Shown in pieces: positions 17,230 through 24,995 of a DNA stretch of 64,000 bases. This stretch comes from Pyxidicoccus trucidator (GTDB taxonomy: Bacteria; Myxococcota; Myxococcia; Myxococcales; Myxococcaceae): contig NZ_JAAIXZ010000023.1 of the NCBI RefSeq assembly GCF_010894435.1, positions 1 through 64,000 of the forward strand, read 5' to 3'. Made by a program: the position numbers and the translations under genes. Positions within the stretch are counted from its first letter, which is position 1. Every line of letters starts with the position of its first letter. Under the pieces are notes generated by a model, which saw only the letters and a list, made by a program, of their open reading frames with translations, was not told the origin of the DNA and did not search any database.

Positions 17230-18126
17230 ATGGCGAGGAAGCGCATTGGCGAGCTGCTGCTGGAACAGCGGGCGATCAGCGTCGCGCAGCTCGAAGTGGG
17301 GCTCCAGGCACACCGGAAGTCGGGGCAGCGGCTGGGGGCCACGCTCATCGCGCAAGGCGCGATTACGGAGGCCACGCTGGCGGGCGCGCTGAGCCAGGCG
17401 CTGGGCATGCCCCAGGTGGACCTGGCGGCGATCACCCCGGAGTGGGCGGCGGTGCACCTGCTGCGCGCGCGCTTCTGTGAGCAGCACGATTTGTTCCCCA
17501 TCGCACTGGAGAGCGTGGGCGGACGGCGCCAGCTCGTGGTGGCGATGAGTGATCCGCTCAACGTGACGGCGGTGGAGGAAATCGAGTTCACCACCGGCCT
17601 CAAGGTGAGCCCGCGCGTGGCGGCGCTGTCGGCGGTGCGGAGCGCGATTCTGCGCTACTACCACAAGGTGCCGGTGGCGGTGGCGAACGGGGCGGGAGCG
17701 GCGGCCCCGGCTCCGTCGGCCCGGCCCTCCGTGGCGGCAAGGCCCCCGGCCGCACCCGCGAGGCCGGCGGCCCCGGTGGCGAAGGCCGCGCCCCCTCCGG
17801 AGGAGGAGGATGAGGTCATCGTCGGGGAGGAGCTGCCGCCGGGGGAGACGACCCAGCGCACGTCCCTGGCGGAGTTGATCCGCGAGCGGGAGGAGCAGCG
17901 GAAGCAGCGGCGCGGGCAGGCGGCCGCCGCGAAGCCGAAGCCCGCGGCGAGCGGTGGCGGCATGCTGGACGACCTGGACTACCTCTTCGGGCAGGCCCGC
18001 GAGGACCCGGACCGCATCGAGGAGCTGGAGCGGAAGTTCTGGGCGCTGATGCGGATCATGGCGCGCAAGGGATTGCTGTCGAAGGAGGAGTTCACCCGCG
18101 AGCTGGACGACGAGGGCGAGCGCTGA
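17230..18126 (+). CDS. MshEN/GspE-N-domain protein, candidate c-di-GMP sensor
   Basis: 298 aa. The first ~60 residues hold the tandem MshEN signature RIGELLLEQRAIS...L and RLGATLIAQGAITEATL. This is the c-di-GMP-binding N-domain of PilB/MshE/GspE ATPases. The first copy lacks the usual Gly (R instead), so binding is uncertain. A PilB-N fold follows to ~residue 150, then an Ala/Pro-rich linker (~155-200). The charged helical tail includes LERKFWALMRIMARKGLL. No ATPase domain. It is divergent from aglRQS, which may tie it to motility. Confidence 0.7.
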   Translation: MARKRIGELLLEQRAISVAQLEVGLQAHRKSGQRLGATLIAQGAITEATLAGALSQALGMPQVDLAAITPEWAAVHLLRARFCEQHDLFPIALESVGGRRQLVVAMSDPLNVTAVEEIEFTTGLKVSPRVAALSAVRSAILRYYHKVPVAVANGAGAAAPAPSARPSVAARPPAAPARPAAPVAKAAPPPEEEDEVIVGEELPPGETTQRTSLAELIREREEQRKQRRGQAAAAKPKPAASGGGMLDDLDYLFGQAREDPDRIEELERKFWALMRIMARKGLLSKEEFTRELDDEGER

Positions 18127-18142
18127 CAGGCCGGGGGTGTCC

Positions 18143-19708
18143 ATGTCCGAAAACCGCGAGAGCGCTTCCACGGGACGTGAGAAGTGTCCGCGCATGGACC
18201 TGCTCGACCGCGACGCCTGCTACCGCGTCCTCCAGACCCGCGATGCCCGGTTCGACGGACGGCTGTTCGTCGGGGTGACGTCGACGGGCATCTACTGCCG
18301 GCCGGTCTGCCCGGCGCGGACGCCGTACCTCCAGAATTGCCGCTTCCATGCCTCGGCGGCCGCCGCGCAGGAGGCGGGCTTCCGCCCCTGCCTGCGCTGC
18401 CGTCCGGAGACGGCGCCAGACCTGGCGTCCTGGCGTGGCACGTCCAACACCGTGTCCCGGGCCCTGGCCATCATCGCGGAGGGAGGGCTCGACGGGGACG
18501 AGGCGGGCGTGGACGCGTTGGCCGAGCGGCTGGGCGTGGGCGGGCGCCAGCTTCGCCGGCTGTTCAAGCAGCACCTCGGGGCCTCGCCGGTGGCCGTGGC
18601 GCAGACGCGGCGGGTGCTGTTCGCCAAGCAGCTCATCCAGGAGACGCGGATGCCCATGGCGGAGGTGGCGCTCGCCGCCGGCTTCGGCAGCATCCGGCGC
18701 TTCAACGAGACGTTCCAGGGCCTGTATCAACGCCCGCCGAGCGCGCTGCGCCGCAAGGCCCAGACGGAGCTGCCGGCGGGCTCCGTCGCGGAGGCGGGGG
18801 TGACGCTCCGGCTCCGCTACCGTCCGCCCTATGACTGGCCGGCGATGCTCGCGTACCTGGAGGCGCGCGCCATCGACGGCGTCGAGCAGGTGGTGGGCGG
18901 GCTGTATCGGCGGACCGTGTCGCAGGACGGGCGGCTGGGGACGGTCGAGGTCCGACACGAGCCGGCGCGTGACAGCCTGGCCGTCACGGTCCGCGTCCCC
19001 AGCGTGCAGTCGCTCCCGGCCATCCTCGCCCGCGTGCGGCGGGTGTTCGACGTGGGCGCGGACATCGAGACCATTGGCGCGCACCTCGCGAGGGACCCGT
19101 TCCTGGCGCCCCTGCTGGCGCTGCGCCCGGGCCTGCGCGCTCCGGGCGGCTGGGACGGCTTCGAGCTCGCGGTGCGCGCCATCCTCGGGCAGCAAGTCAC
19201 GGTGGTCGCCGCGCGGCAGCTCGCCGGACGGCTGGTGGCGCTCTGTGGTGAGACGCTGCCGGAGACGGCCAGCCTCCATGCGGGGCTGTCCCGCACGTTC
19301 CCCTCCCCCGCGCGCGTGGCGGCGACCGACCTTGGCGCGCTGGGCATGCCCGCGGCGCGGCGGGCGGCGCTCAAGGCGATGGCGGAGGCGGCGCTCGCGG
19401 ACGCGCAGTTGTTCCATCCCTTCGGAACGGTGGAGGAGGCCATTGCACGACTGCGCTCCATTCGCGGGGTGGGCGAGTGGACGGCGCAGTACATCGCGCT
19501 GCGCGCGCTGCGGGAGACGGACGCGTTTCCGGCCAGCGACATCGGCCTGCTCCGGGGCGCGGCCAATGATGCGGGCGAGCGGCCGACCCCCGAGGACCTG
19601 CTGCAACGCGCGGAGCCCTGGCGGCCGTGGCGGGCATATGCCGCGCAGCACCTGTGGGCCGCCGATGCGGTGGCGAGCCAGCGTGCCCGGGAGGCCCGTC
19701 ATGGCTGA
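18143..19708 (+). CDS. Ada-AlkA fusion: methyl-sensing regulator plus 3-methyladenine DNA glycosylase
   Basis: 521 aa. The N-terminal Ada metal-binding domain has its four Cys in GIYCRPVC and PCLRC, including the methyl-phosphotriester acceptor. An AraC-type HTH follows (VDALAERLGVGGRQLRRLFK, AEVALAAGFGSIRRF). From ~residue 220 there is an AlkA N-domain and HhH-GPD glycosylase with RGVGEWTAQYIALRAL and catalytic Asp in FPASDIG. It removes alkylated bases and probably activates its own operon. ATG 18143 is used; GTG 18137 is possible. It overlaps ogt by 8 nt. Confidence 0.9.
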   Translation: MSENRESASTGREKCPRMDLLDRDACYRVLQTRDARFDGRLFVGVTSTGIYCRPVCPARTPYLQNCRFHASAAAAQEAGFRPCLRCRPETAPDLASWRGTSNTVSRALAIIAEGGLDGDEAGVDALAERLGVGGRQLRRLFKQHLGASPVAVAQTRRVLFAKQLIQETRMPMAEVALAAGFGSIRRFNETFQGLYQRPPSALRRKAQTELPAGSVAEAGVTLRLRYRPPYDWPAMLAYLEARAIDGVEQVVGGLYRRTVSQDGRLGTVEVRHEPARDSLAVTVRVPSVQSLPAILARVRRVFDVGADIETIGAHLARDPFLAPLLALRPGLRAPGGWDGFELAVRAILGQQVTVVAARQLAGRLVALCGETLPETASLHAGLSRTFPSPARVAATDLGALGMPAARRAALKAMAEAALADAQLFHPFGTVEEAIARLRSIRGVGEWTAQYIALRALRETDAFPASDIGLLRGAANDAGERPTPEDLLQRAEPWRPWRAYAAQHLWAADAVASQRAREARHG

Positions 19709-20231
19709 GCCCCTGCGCCTGCTCATCGATAGGACGGACACGCCCATCGGCGAGCTGGTCATCGTCGCGGACCGTGAGGGACGGCTGCGCGCCATCGACT
19801 GGACCGACTACGAGGCGCGCCTGCTCCGGCTGCTGCGCCTGCACTACGGGGAGCACGGCTTCGTGCTCGAACCGGAGCGGAACCCCGGCGGCCTCACGCA
19901 GGTGATGCGCGCCTGGTTCACGGGAGACCTCGGCGTCATCGCCAGCCTGCCGGTGGAGACGGGCGGAACGCCCTTCCAGCGAACCGTGTGGGCGGCCCTG
20001 CGCGAAATCCCCTGCGGAACCACGGTGTCCTACTCCGAGCTCGCGCGCCGCATCGGCCGGCCCGCCGCCGTGCGCGCGGTGGGGATGGCGAATGGCGCGA
20101 ACCCGGTGGGCATCGTCGTCCCATGTCATCGCGTGGTGGGCGCCAATGGCACGCTCACCGGCTATGGCGGCGGACTCGAGCGGAAGCGCTGGCTGCTGGC
20201 TCACGAAGGCTATCGAAAGGAAGTCCCATGA
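19701..20231 (+). CDS. ogt: Methylated-DNA--protein-cysteine methyltransferase (O6-alkylguanine repair)
   Basis: 176 aa. The C-terminal domain carries the active-site PCHRV (IVVPCHRVVGANGTLTGYG) with the Cys that accepts the methyl group. The helix-turn-helix TTVSYSELARRIG precedes it. It is a suicide enzyme that reverses O6-methylguanine. The ATG overlaps the end of the Ada-AlkA gene by 8 nt and its stop overlaps the next start (ATGA). This is therefore one alkylation-repair operon: sensor and glycosylase, then direct reversal. Confidence 0.92.
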   Translation: MAEPLRLLIDRTDTPIGELVIVADREGRLRAIDWTDYEARLLRLLRLHYGEHGFVLEPERNPGGLTQVMRAWFTGDLGVIASLPVETGGTPFQRTVWAALREIPCGTTVSYSELARRIGRPAAVRAVGMANGANPVGIVVPCHRVVGANGTLTGYGGGLERKRWLLAHEGYRKEVP

Positions 20232-21043
20232 CGTCGCCCCAGTCCATGAACGCCCAGGTGTTCCGCCGGCTGCACACCGAAGGGTTGCTGCTCCTCACCA
20301 ACGCCTGGGATGCCGGGAGCGCGCGGCTGATGGAGAGCCTGGGCGCGAAGGCCGTCGCCACCACCAGCGCCGGAGTGGCCTGGGCGCACGGGTACGCGGA
20401 CGGAGACCACCTGCCGGTGCGGCTGCTGGCCACCACGGTGACGGAGATTGCCCGCGTCATCCGGGTGCCGCTCACCGTGGACGTGGAGGGCGGCTATTCG
20501 AGCGACCCCGCCGCGGTGGCCGAGGCCGTGGCCACGGTCATCGATGCAGGCGCGGTGGGAATCAACATCGAGGACGGCGCGGGCACGCCGGACCTGCTCT
20601 GCGCGAAGCTCGAGCAGGTGAAGCGCGTCAGCGCCCGGCTCGGAGTGGACCTGTTCGTGAATGCCCGGACGGACGTCTACCTGCGCGGGCTGGCGCCCAA
20701 GGGCCGACAGGTCGAGGAGACGCTGGCGCGCGCCGAGCGCTACCGCGCGGCGGGGGCCGATGGCCTCTTCGTCCCCGGCGTCGTGGACGCCGCTGAAATC
20801 CGCGCGATTGCCTCGGCGGCGGGACTGCCGCTGAACGTGATGGCGCGGCCGAGCCTGCCTTCTCCCTCGGAGCTGGAGGCGCTGGGAGTCCGGCGCCTGA
20901 GCGCGGGGTCATCCATCTCCGAAGCCGTCTTCGGCAGGGCGGCGGCGCTCGCCACGGCCTTCCTGCGTGACGGAGCCACCGCCCCGTTGACCGAGGGCGC
21001 CATGCCCTACTCCAAGGTCAACGCGCTCATGGCTCCGCGCTGA
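20228..21043 (+). CDS. Isocitrate lyase / PEP mutase superfamily protein
   Basis: 271 aa TIM-barrel protein. Superfamily metal-binding blocks are DVEGGYSSDP and GAVGINIEDG, with NARTDVYLRG and LNVMARPSLPS. The catalytic KKCGH-type loop of isocitrate and methylisocitrate lyases is absent, so it belongs to the broad uncharacterised 'ICL/PEPM family' group. ATG at 20228 overlaps the ogt stop (ATGA), placing it in the alkylation-repair operon. That link is unexplained. It may detoxify a small carbonyl or phosphonate compound (speculation). Confidence 0.8.
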   Translation: MTSPQSMNAQVFRRLHTEGLLLLTNAWDAGSARLMESLGAKAVATTSAGVAWAHGYADGDHLPVRLLATTVTEIARVIRVPLTVDVEGGYSSDPAAVAEAVATVIDAGAVGINIEDGAGTPDLLCAKLEQVKRVSARLGVDLFVNARTDVYLRGLAPKGRQVEETLARAERYRAAGADGLFVPGVVDAAEIRAIASAAGLPLNVMARPSLPSPSELEALGVRRLSAGSSISEAVFGRAAALATAFLRDGATAPLTEGAMPYSKVNALMAPR

Positions 21044-21055
21044 GCCGCTCCCGCC

Positions 21056-22972
21056 TCACCCCACCGGCAGCGGCAGCCGCACGGTGAACGTCGTGCCCGC
21101 GCCCACGGTGCTCTGCACCGTGAGCCGGCCGCCGTGGTTCTCCACGATGCCCTGACAGATGGACAGTCCCAGGCCGGTGCCCTTCCCTTCCGGCTTGGTG
21201 GTGAAGAATGGCTCGAAGATGCGCTGCAGGTGCTTGGGGTCGATACCCGTGCCCGTGTCGCGCACCGTCACCACCGCGTCCTGCCCGTCCCGACCCGTGG
21301 ACAGGTGCACCGCGCCGCCCGGCGGCATGGCGTGACACGCGTTGGTGATGAGGTTGACGAAGACCTGCACCAGGTTGGCGCGCACCGCGGACAGCGGCGG
21401 CAGCTCCGAGTACTCGCGGTGCACGCTGACGCGCGCCTGCGCCACCACGTGCTCACAGAAGCCCACCGCCATGTCGACCACGGCGTTGAGCTGCACCCGC
21501 TCCGGCTTGTCCTGCGCCGGCCGCGCGTAGCTCACCAAATCCCGGGTGAAGCGCAGGATGCGGTGGCTGCTCTCCAGGATTTTCTTCAGCTTCTCCTGGT
21601 CCGCCGGGTTGGCGCCCGGCGTCGTCCGCGAGCGCTGGAGCAGCGCGTCCGCGTAGGTGGCCACCGCCGTCATCGGGTTGTTGATTTCGTGCACCACGCT
21701 GGCGGCGAGCTGACCGATGGAGGCGAGCTTCTCCGCGTGGATGATGCGCTTCTCCAGCTCCTTCACCACGGTGATGTCCTGGCCGATGGCGATGACGCCT
21801 TCGACTTCACCGTGCTGGGTGAGCATGGAGGAGGTGGCGAAGGACACGCGCACCTCGCCGCCGTCGCGGGCCAGCAGGCGCGTCTCGAAGCTGTTCACCG
21901 ACTCGCCGCGCATGGCGGCGGCGATGACCTGCGTCAGCCGCAGGTGCTCGCTCTCCGGAACCAGCCAGAAGAGGTCCTTGCCCAGCACGTCCTCCTTGCG
22001 GAAGCCGGTGAGCGCGCTGATGGCCTGGTTGAAGACCACCACCTGCTTGTCCCGGCTGGCCACCAGGATGAGCGCGTTGGCCTTCTCCAGCAGGTCCTCC
22101 AGGTACTTGCGGACGAACGTCAGCTCGTCGATGAGCTTGGCGTTCTTCACCGCCACGGCCACCTGGTTGGCGAGCTGCAGGAGGACGCGCTCGTCGTGCT
22201 GCACGTCCGCCTCGAAGCCCTCCGGGTACTCCATGTTGATGGCGCCGAAGAGCTGCCCGCTGGCCACCAGCGGCGCGCTCACCCCGTGGGTGCCGCCATG
22301 GAACAGGAGCGGCACCTCGCTCATCACCGCCACGCGGCCCGGAGGCAGCGACGCGGGCGCCAGGTTCGTCTTGTCCACCGCGCGCTGGAGCAGCGCCAGC
22401 GGCTCGTGCGCGCCCTCCTTCAGCCGCCCCTCCGCGTAGAGCGACGTCAGCCCGCCGGTGCGCGCGTCGGTAATCCGGATGCAGAAGGAGCGCCCGGGGA
22501 ACAGCTCCTTCACCCCGCGCGCCACGGCGGCCACCAGCTCCTCCTCGCCGCCCGCCTCGGCCACGCTGCGGCCCAAATCGAGGAGCACGCTCTCCGTGCG
22601 CGCCTGCTCCAGCAGGGCCTTCTCCGCCACCACCAGCCGGTTGCGCGCCAGCTCCGGCTCGTTGCGCGCGCGCACCGCCACCACGTCTCCGCGGCGCGAC
22701 AGCGTCAGCACCACGCCGGCCAGGTCGGACAGCAGCTCCACGTCACAGCTCGCGCCGTCCGAGGGCACGCAGGCCCCGGACAGCGCCCGCGCCACGTCGT
22801 CCACGGACACGTGGTGCTCGGCGCAGAAGCGGCGGAAGGAATCGTTGACGGCCACCAGCCGCAGGCCCGGGTCGCACATGGCCGAGGGCGCGTCGAGCGC
22901 CTCGAAGAAGGCCTGGAAGGACTCGGCCTGGGGGCCGCCGGGAATGCGCACGACTCGGGGCTCAGTCTTCAT
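21056..22972 (-). CDS. GAF/PAS sensor histidine kinase (complete)
   Basis: 638 aa, soluble. An N-terminal PAS-like segment with Cys (CDPGLRLVAVNDSFRRFC), a GAF domain (~150-310, LLQLANQVAVAVKNAKL), a PAS domain (~320-415, VFNQAISALTGFRKEDVLG), DHp with His428 (SVVHEINNPMTAV) and a full HATPase (NLITNACHAM, DTGTGI, IFEPFFTTKP, GTGLGLSI). Its start lies inside the end of the upstream kinase-like gene (11-nt overlap), so the two are made together. It probably supplies the ATPase domain its neighbour lacks. Confidence 0.88.
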   Translation of the reverse strand: MKTEPRVVRIPGGPQAESFQAFFEALDAPSAMCDPGLRLVAVNDSFRRFCAEHHVSVDDVARALSGACVPSDGASCDVELLSDLAGVVLTLSRRGDVVAVRARNEPELARNRLVVAEKALLEQARTESVLLDLGRSVAEAGGEEELVAAVARGVKELFPGRSFCIRITDARTGGLTSLYAEGRLKEGAHEPLALLQRAVDKTNLAPASLPPGRVAVMSEVPLLFHGGTHGVSAPLVASGQLFGAINMEYPEGFEADVQHDERVLLQLANQVAVAVKNAKLIDELTFVRKYLEDLLEKANALILVASRDKQVVVFNQAISALTGFRKEDVLGKDLFWLVPESEHLRLTQVIAAAMRGESVNSFETRLLARDGGEVRVSFATSSMLTQHGEVEGVIAIGQDITVVKELEKRIIHAEKLASIGQLAASVVHEINNPMTAVATYADALLQRSRTTPGANPADQEKLKKILESSHRILRFTRDLVSYARPAQDKPERVQLNAVVDMAVGFCEHVVAQARVSVHREYSELPPLSAVRANLVQVFVNLITNACHAMPPGGAVHLSTGRDGQDAVVTVRDTGTGIDPKHLQRIFEPFFTTKPEGKGTGLGLSICQGIVENHGGRLTVQSTVGAGTTFTVRLPLPVG

Positions 22973-24977
22973 GGGAGGAGGCCTTGTCCAGGTCGAGAAT
23001 CTGTTGCGCCCCCATGTACGACTTCGTCTCGTAGCGGGTGATCTTCCCAATCTTCCGGACGATCTCCGCCATGCGCTCCGCCTCGCGGTAGATGATGTCC
23101 ACCGGCTTCCAGGCGAAGTCCTCTTCCTTCAGCTTGCGCTTGAGCAGCTCGGCGTAGCCCATCACCGAGGTGAGCGGCTGGTTCAGCTCGTGCGCGGCGG
23201 TGCCGGCGAGCGCGACGATGACGGCGCTCTTCTCGCTCTCCTCCAGCCGCGTCTCCACGTCGGACAGCTTGCGCTCCAGCTGCATGCGGGCGCGCATGTC
23301 CGTGAAGATGCCCACGCTGAACACCTCGCGGCCGCCCTCGTAGACGATGGACGCCGTCATGTTCACCGGCACCCGCTCACCGGAGCGGTGCAGCAGCTCC
23401 TCGCGGGTGAGGGACAGCCGGCCCTTGCCGCCGTGCTCCGGGCCACGAATCATGGCCATGACCCGCTTCGCCACGCCGGGCGGATAGAGCTGGTGGACGG
23501 AGAGTCCGCCGAGGGCCTCCTGCGAGGTGTAGCCGCACATGGCCTCCGCGCCCTTGTTGAAGAGGATGATGCGGCCCTTCAGGTCCGCCGCGATGATGGC
23601 GTCCACCGACGAGTCGATGAGCCGCTCCAGGAAGTCCTTCGTCTGGCGCAGCTCGTACTCCAGCTTGCGCGCGTCGGTGACGTCCCGGAAGGAGAGGATG
23701 GTGGCGGCTTCCTCGTCGCGCATCGGCGCGGCCGACATGGACAGCGTGAGGCGCCGGCCCGTGCCGGTGCGCACCTCCACGTCCACGCCGGAGCGGGCCT
23801 CGCCATGCGAGGCCGTCGTCACCAGCTCCATCAGCACGCACTCGTCCACCGGCTGGGTGACCTGGTGCAGGTGGCGGCCCCGCGCCTCATGCGCGGGCAT
23901 GTCCAGCATGGCCGCGCCCGAGGGGTTGAGCGACAGCACGCTCGCCTTGTCGTCGAGGATGGCCACGCCCTCGCTGACGTGCGCGAAGAAGAGCTGGTAG
24001 GGCTTGAAGGACGCCGCCTGCTCCTCGGCGGCCAGACGCGCCGTCTTCTCCGCCTCCGTCTGCCCGCGCACCGACTGGAGGACGGACGCGTTGCGCAGCG
24101 CCACCGCCGTGGCGTGCGCCACCGTGGTGAGGAAGTCGATTTCCCGCGGCGTGAAGGTGCGGCGCGTGCCCGCCGCGCGCACCAGCAGCACGCCGCGCAC
24201 CTGTCCGCGGATGGGCAGCGGCAGCGCGGCGATGGCGTGGATGCCCCTGGCGGCCACCGCCCGGCGCTCCACGTCCCCCAGCAGCGGATGGGTGGAGGCC
24301 TCCTGCATCACCACCGGCTTGCCGGTGCGCATCACCTCGCGAATCTCGGGGTAGCGCGACAGCTCGATGCGCAAGTCCTTGAGGGCCGGGTCGTCGCTGG
24401 CGGCGACGATGATGCCCTCGTCGGCGTTGCGGCCGAGCATCACCAGCGTGGCGCGGGCGATTTGCAGCTTCTCCGCCAGCCGGCGGGTGACGCCGTGCAG
24501 GAGCGCCTCCACGTCGGAGGTCTCCGCGTACTCCGCCGTCAGCTCCAGCAGGAGGGCCAGGTCCTCCTGGCTGCGCTCCTGCTCCTCGCGCTCCACGTGG
24601 CGGGCGGCGGCGCACTGGAGCCGCCACGCCAGCTCGTGGGTGCCCACCGGGGTGGTGAGGATGTCCGCGGGCTTGAGGGCCTCCGCCTCGGCGAAGCCAC
24701 GCTCGCCCGGCTCCACCAGCACCACCAGGGTGAGGAAGGTGGTCCGGGGACGTTCCAGCAGGGTCCGCAGCGCGGTGTGGCCGCCGGGAGCGGTGAGGTC
24801 CACGAGGGCGAGGGCGGCCGCTTCCAGGCCGTCCACCACCCGCAGACCTGCACGCGCGGCCGAGGCGGCCAGCGCCTCACGCGCGGGCGAGGCAGGGGGC
24901 ACCAGGGTGATGCCGAGAGCGAATTCCAGCGAGGACGTCACGTGGGAAGTGGGGTCCAGGGGGACAGGGGACCCCAC
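22962..24977 (-). CDS. GAF-PAS-PAS-DHp protein lacking a kinase ATPase domain
   Basis: 671 aa. A receiver-like N-terminus without clear phospho-Asp (~15-125), a GAF domain (~145-300), two PAS domains (~320-420 and ~435-555, IDSSVDAIIAADLKGRIILFNKG split by a loop), and a DHp helix pair with His596 (TAAHELNQPLTSVMG). The protein ends ~75 residues later, with no N, G1, F or G2 box. It resembles a histidine kinase truncated after dimerisation. Start GTG 24977; a second in-frame GTG lies 13 codons downstream. It may heterodimerise with the overlapping downstream kinase. Confidence 0.82.
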   Translation of the reverse strand: MGSPVPLDPTSHVTSSLEFALGITLVPPASPAREALAASAARAGLRVVDGLEAAALALVDLTAPGGHTALRTLLERPRTTFLTLVVLVEPGERGFAEAEALKPADILTTPVGTHELAWRLQCAAARHVEREEQERSQEDLALLLELTAEYAETSDVEALLHGVTRRLAEKLQIARATLVMLGRNADEGIIVAASDDPALKDLRIELSRYPEIREVMRTGKPVVMQEASTHPLLGDVERRAVAARGIHAIAALPLPIRGQVRGVLLVRAAGTRRTFTPREIDFLTTVAHATAVALRNASVLQSVRGQTEAEKTARLAAEEQAASFKPYQLFFAHVSEGVAILDDKASVLSLNPSGAAMLDMPAHEARGRHLHQVTQPVDECVLMELVTTASHGEARSGVDVEVRTGTGRRLTLSMSAAPMRDEEAATILSFRDVTDARKLEYELRQTKDFLERLIDSSVDAIIAADLKGRIILFNKGAEAMCGYTSQEALGGLSVHQLYPPGVAKRVMAMIRGPEHGGKGRLSLTREELLHRSGERVPVNMTASIVYEGGREVFSVGIFTDMRARMQLERKLSDVETRLEESEKSAVIVALAGTAAHELNQPLTSVMGYAELLKRKLKEEDFAWKPVDIIYREAERMAEIVRKIGKITRYETKSYMGAQQILDLDKASSHED

Positions 24978-24995
24978 TCTACACGGCCGGACGGC

